From Sphingobacterium sp. B16(2022) (GTDB lineage: Bacteria > Bacteroidota > Bacteroidia > Sphingobacteriales > Sphingobacteriaceae): a stretch of DNA of 64,000 bases. The translations under genes were made by a program, and so were the position numbers. The stretch spans positions 372,001-436,000 of the forward strand of contig NZ_JAAUVN010000001.1 of NCBI RefSeq assembly GCF_012030425.1. Direction: 5' to 3'. Under the pieces are notes generated by a model. The model ran no database searches. It was given only the letters and a program-made list of their open reading frames with translations, and had not been told where the DNA came from. This document shows positions 62,147 through 64,000 of this stretch, piece by piece (the first letter of the stretch is position 1; each line of letters opens with the position of its first letter).

Positions 62147-63034
62147 TTATTGTTGCATATTTAGTTGCAACTTTAATGATGAAAACAAGCTGATAAATGC
62201 TTTAAGCATGGGTGATGATAAATTATCCTTCCGATAGATCAATACGGTTTTTACAGCACCGATCTCTGGAGGTAGAGAAAATGTTTTAATTTTTCGTTCA
62301 TGATAAAATGTCGATATGATATCTTGGGGCAAGAAACTAAAGCCTATTCCGGATTCTATGAAATTGACAACTCCTTCTATGGAATGCATTACTGTTTTAT
62401 GATAATTAGTAATATCATGCGTTATCAACCAGTTTTCTAAGCGTGCTCTGAAGAAACACCCCTCATCAAAAACAATTGCCTTAAGCTGCGGCTGCTCCAG
62501 TAATTCATCCAAACTCTTAAACTTTAAAGGTGTTACAGCGACAATACGTTCATTCATGATATGGATATGTTCCAGTTCTTCGTTATAAACAGGCGCGGGG
62601 ACAAATGCCGCATCCAATCTGTAATTCAGCACATCATTAATCAGTTTATCACGCATAGCTGAAGTTAGATCAAGATCAACCAACGGAAATTTATCGGCCA
62701 TTTCAGTGACAAGCCCTGGGCCTTTAAGGGCCATCGTAGTTTCTGTAAACCCTACTTTGAGCTGCCCCTTAATCATGTCACTTTTTCCAATGGATAATTT
62801 GGCTTCCTCGATTAAATTAGTGATCTGTCTGGAGTAATGCAGCAAAGTTTTTCCTGCAGCTGTTAGTTCAACCTTTCTGGAAGTTCTCAAAAATAACGTT
62901 GCGCCGAATTCCTCTTCCAGATTTTTGATTCTTGCTGTTACATTCGATTGGACGGTACACATCGCTTCCGCTGCTTTGGTAAAATTACCATGAGAAGCTA
63001 CCGCTGCAAATAAATTCAGATCATTAATATTCAT
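62147..63034 (-). CDS. LysR-family transcriptional regulator
   Basis: 295 residues. N-terminal HTH (INDLNLFAAVASHGNFTKAA, TVQSNVTARIKNLEEEFGAT, LFLRTSRKVELTAAG) and a LysR substrate-binding domain. It is divergent from the alpha/beta hydrolase at 63109, 74 bases away, and most likely controls it. Confidence 0.94.
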   Translation of the reverse strand: MNINDLNLFAAVASHGNFTKAAEAMCTVQSNVTARIKNLEEEFGATLFLRTSRKVELTAAGKTLLHYSRQITNLIEEAKLSIGKSDMIKGQLKVGFTETTMALKGPGLVTEMADKFPLVDLDLTSAMRDKLINDVLNYRLDAAFVPAPVYNEELEHIHIMNERIVAVTPLKFKSLDELLEQPQLKAIVFDEGCFFRARLENWLITHDITNYHKTVMHSIEGVVNFIESGIGFSFLPQDIISTFYHERKIKTFSLPPEIGAVKTVLIYRKDNLSSPMLKAFISLFSSLKLQLNMQQ

Positions 63035-63108
63035 AAATCATAAATTATGATAGTTGTTATAATTATAAATCGTTTTTAACAATCAAATATAGGATATAAA
63101 TTTGTCCT

Positions 63109-64000
63109 ATGAAAAATAATATCAATACGATTATATGGGCCGTCACAATTATTCTATCGGCTTTAATACCAAATTCTTATATGATGGCACAGTCAAACAA
63201 CAGCTTAGTAAACCACACAGAAAATGTGGAGCGTCAAATTTATTACCGTAAAGTGAATGCGGGAGGGCGCGAGATCTTTTATCGTGAATCTGGTCCGTTG
63301 GAAGCTCCTGTTATCCTTCTTCTTCACGGATATCCTACCTCATCCCATATGTTTCGGAATCTGATTCCGATATTGAACGAAAAGTATCACGTGATTGCGC
63401 CAGATCTTACCGGATTTGGATTTTCAGAGTCACCAGATAGAAGCGAATTCAAGTATACGTTTGATAACCTTGCTAATGTGATGCAGGGGTTTATTGATGA
63501 ACTAAAACTAAAAAGGTTTGCTATTTATGTATTTGATTACGGTGCACCTACAGGATACCGTCTTATGTTGGCAAATCCTGAGAAGATTACAGGATTTATC
63601 TCACAGAATGGTAATGCCTATGCGGAGGGACTTGGCTCAGCTTGGGATGCTGTTAAGAAGTATTGGGCAAGTAATGCTGTGGAAGATAGAAATGCGTTAC
63701 GTGGGTTTGTTAAAGAGCAGGAATTAAGGTTTCAATACTTTACGGGTGTTGTAGACCCTGAACTCATTGCTCCGGAAACGTTTACGCTTGATCAATATTT
63801 CCTAGACCGTCCAGAATCGGATGAAAAACAACTCGATTTAATCGGAGATTATAAAAATAACGTAGACCTGTATCCGAAGTTTCACGAATATTTTAGAAAG
63901 TACTTGCCTAAAGCTCTTATTGTCTGGGGAAATAAAGATCCGTACTTTTTACCTGCAGGTGCTGAAGCGTATAAGAAGGATATTCCAGATGCTACTGTCA
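63109..64000 (+). CDS. Exported alpha/beta hydrolase, haloalkane dehalogenase/epoxide hydrolase-like, 3-prime end outside window
   Basis: 297 codons to the window edge, starting with a signal peptide (IIWAVTIILSALIPNSYMMA). Oxyanion motif HGYP (ILLLHGYPTSSHMFRNLIP), APDLTGFGFSESP, and the nucleophile elbow has Asp in place of Ser (FAIYVFDYGAPTGYRLML), as in dehalogenases and epoxide hydrolases. VWGNKDPYFLPAG carries the acid. The catalytic His lies beyond the end. Confidence 0.88.
   Translation, partial: MKNNINTIIWAVTIILSALIPNSYMMAQSNNSLVNHTENVERQIYYRKVNAGGREIFYRESGPLEAPVILLLHGYPTSSHMFRNLIPILNEKYHVIAPDLTGFGFSESPDRSEFKYTFDNLANVMQGFIDELKLKRFAIYVFDYGAPTGYRLMLANPEKITGFISQNGNAYAEGLGSAWDAVKKYWASNAVEDRNALRGFVKEQELRFQYFTGVVDPELIAPETFTLDQYFLDRPESDEKQLDLIGDYKNNVDLYPKFHEYFRKYLPKALIVWGNKDPYFLPAGAEAYKKDIPDATV

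Noticed and set aside
1..64000. tRNA or rRNA genes
   Set aside because: No cloverleaf-forming sequence with the TTCGAATC-type T-arm or rRNA-conserved segments was found on reading.

Overview
The window is AT-rich chromosomal DNA from a member of the Bacteroidota, most likely a Sphingobacterium or close relative. The support is a complete SusC/SusD pair with a TlpA-type partner, an OmpBB-type TonB receptor with a LytS/LytTR pair, HxlR/Crp/AraC regulators typical of the group, the Bacteroidota -7 promoter box TAnnTTTG, and weak ribosome binding sites. No rRNA, tRNA, CRISPR array or intact insertion sequence was seen. The family assignments rest on reading motifs by eye; no searches were run.

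Layout. 1-7.4 kb: end of a repeat-rich helical protein, an HNH remnant, a TonB-dependent barrel followed by a histidine kinase/LytTR regulator pair, and two lipoproteins. 7.5-17.4 kb: housekeeping and regulatory genes (TetR-AarF pair, SnoaL/DUF2798, HxlR, Crp, flavodoxin-fold reductase, DUF4405), interleaved with four members of one decaying secreted-protein family (frameshift, in-frame TGA, N- and C-terminal scraps). 17.4-26.4 kb: accessory region with an Abi_2/AbiF HEPN protein behind a small structured RNA, a gene-free stretch holding a series of terminator-like hairpins on both strands, several gene remnants (IS66 accessory gene, MutT, unknown) and an Mrr-type endonuclease. 26.8-32.4 kb: a complete type III restriction-modification operon with its own HTH protein. 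32.6-37.7 kb: a minus-strand cluster of nuclease and nucleotide-hydrolase genes (HTH, SNase, unknown, SRA-HNH, NUDIX, HNH, secreted protein, HIT) that looks like an undescribed defence operon. 38.6-45.4 kb: SusC/SusD/TlpA-DUF3738 nutrient-uptake operon. 46-52.5 kb: regulators and a small enzyme operon flanked by copies of a 3-prime gene fragment. 53-60.1 kb: a GC-richer phage-like cassette (tail-like protein, small membrane proteins, DUF5675), part of which is duplicated. Between the two copies lies an AT-rich island. 60.2-64 kb: oxidoreductase/regulator genes and a truncated alpha/beta hydrolase.

The most striking content is in the AT-rich island at 55.1-59.5 kb. On the minus strand at 59156-59488 there is a reading frame that encodes a signal peptide followed by a ubiquitin domain matching human ubiquitin at 57 of 72 positions as I recall that sequence. 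It has no ATG/GTG/TTG start, so ordinary gene callers miss it, and it stops just before the LRGG tail. The next gene in the same direction is a lipoprotein with a complete JAMM (deubiquitinase-type) metal motif, followed 10 bases later by a secreted protein and then a strong terminator. A secreted ubiquitin-like protein next to an exported JAMM protein is a plausible undescribed extracytoplasmic ubiquitin-related system. Second in interest are the AbiF-RNA unit and the SRA-HNH/NUDIX/HNH/SNase/HIT cluster beside the type III system.
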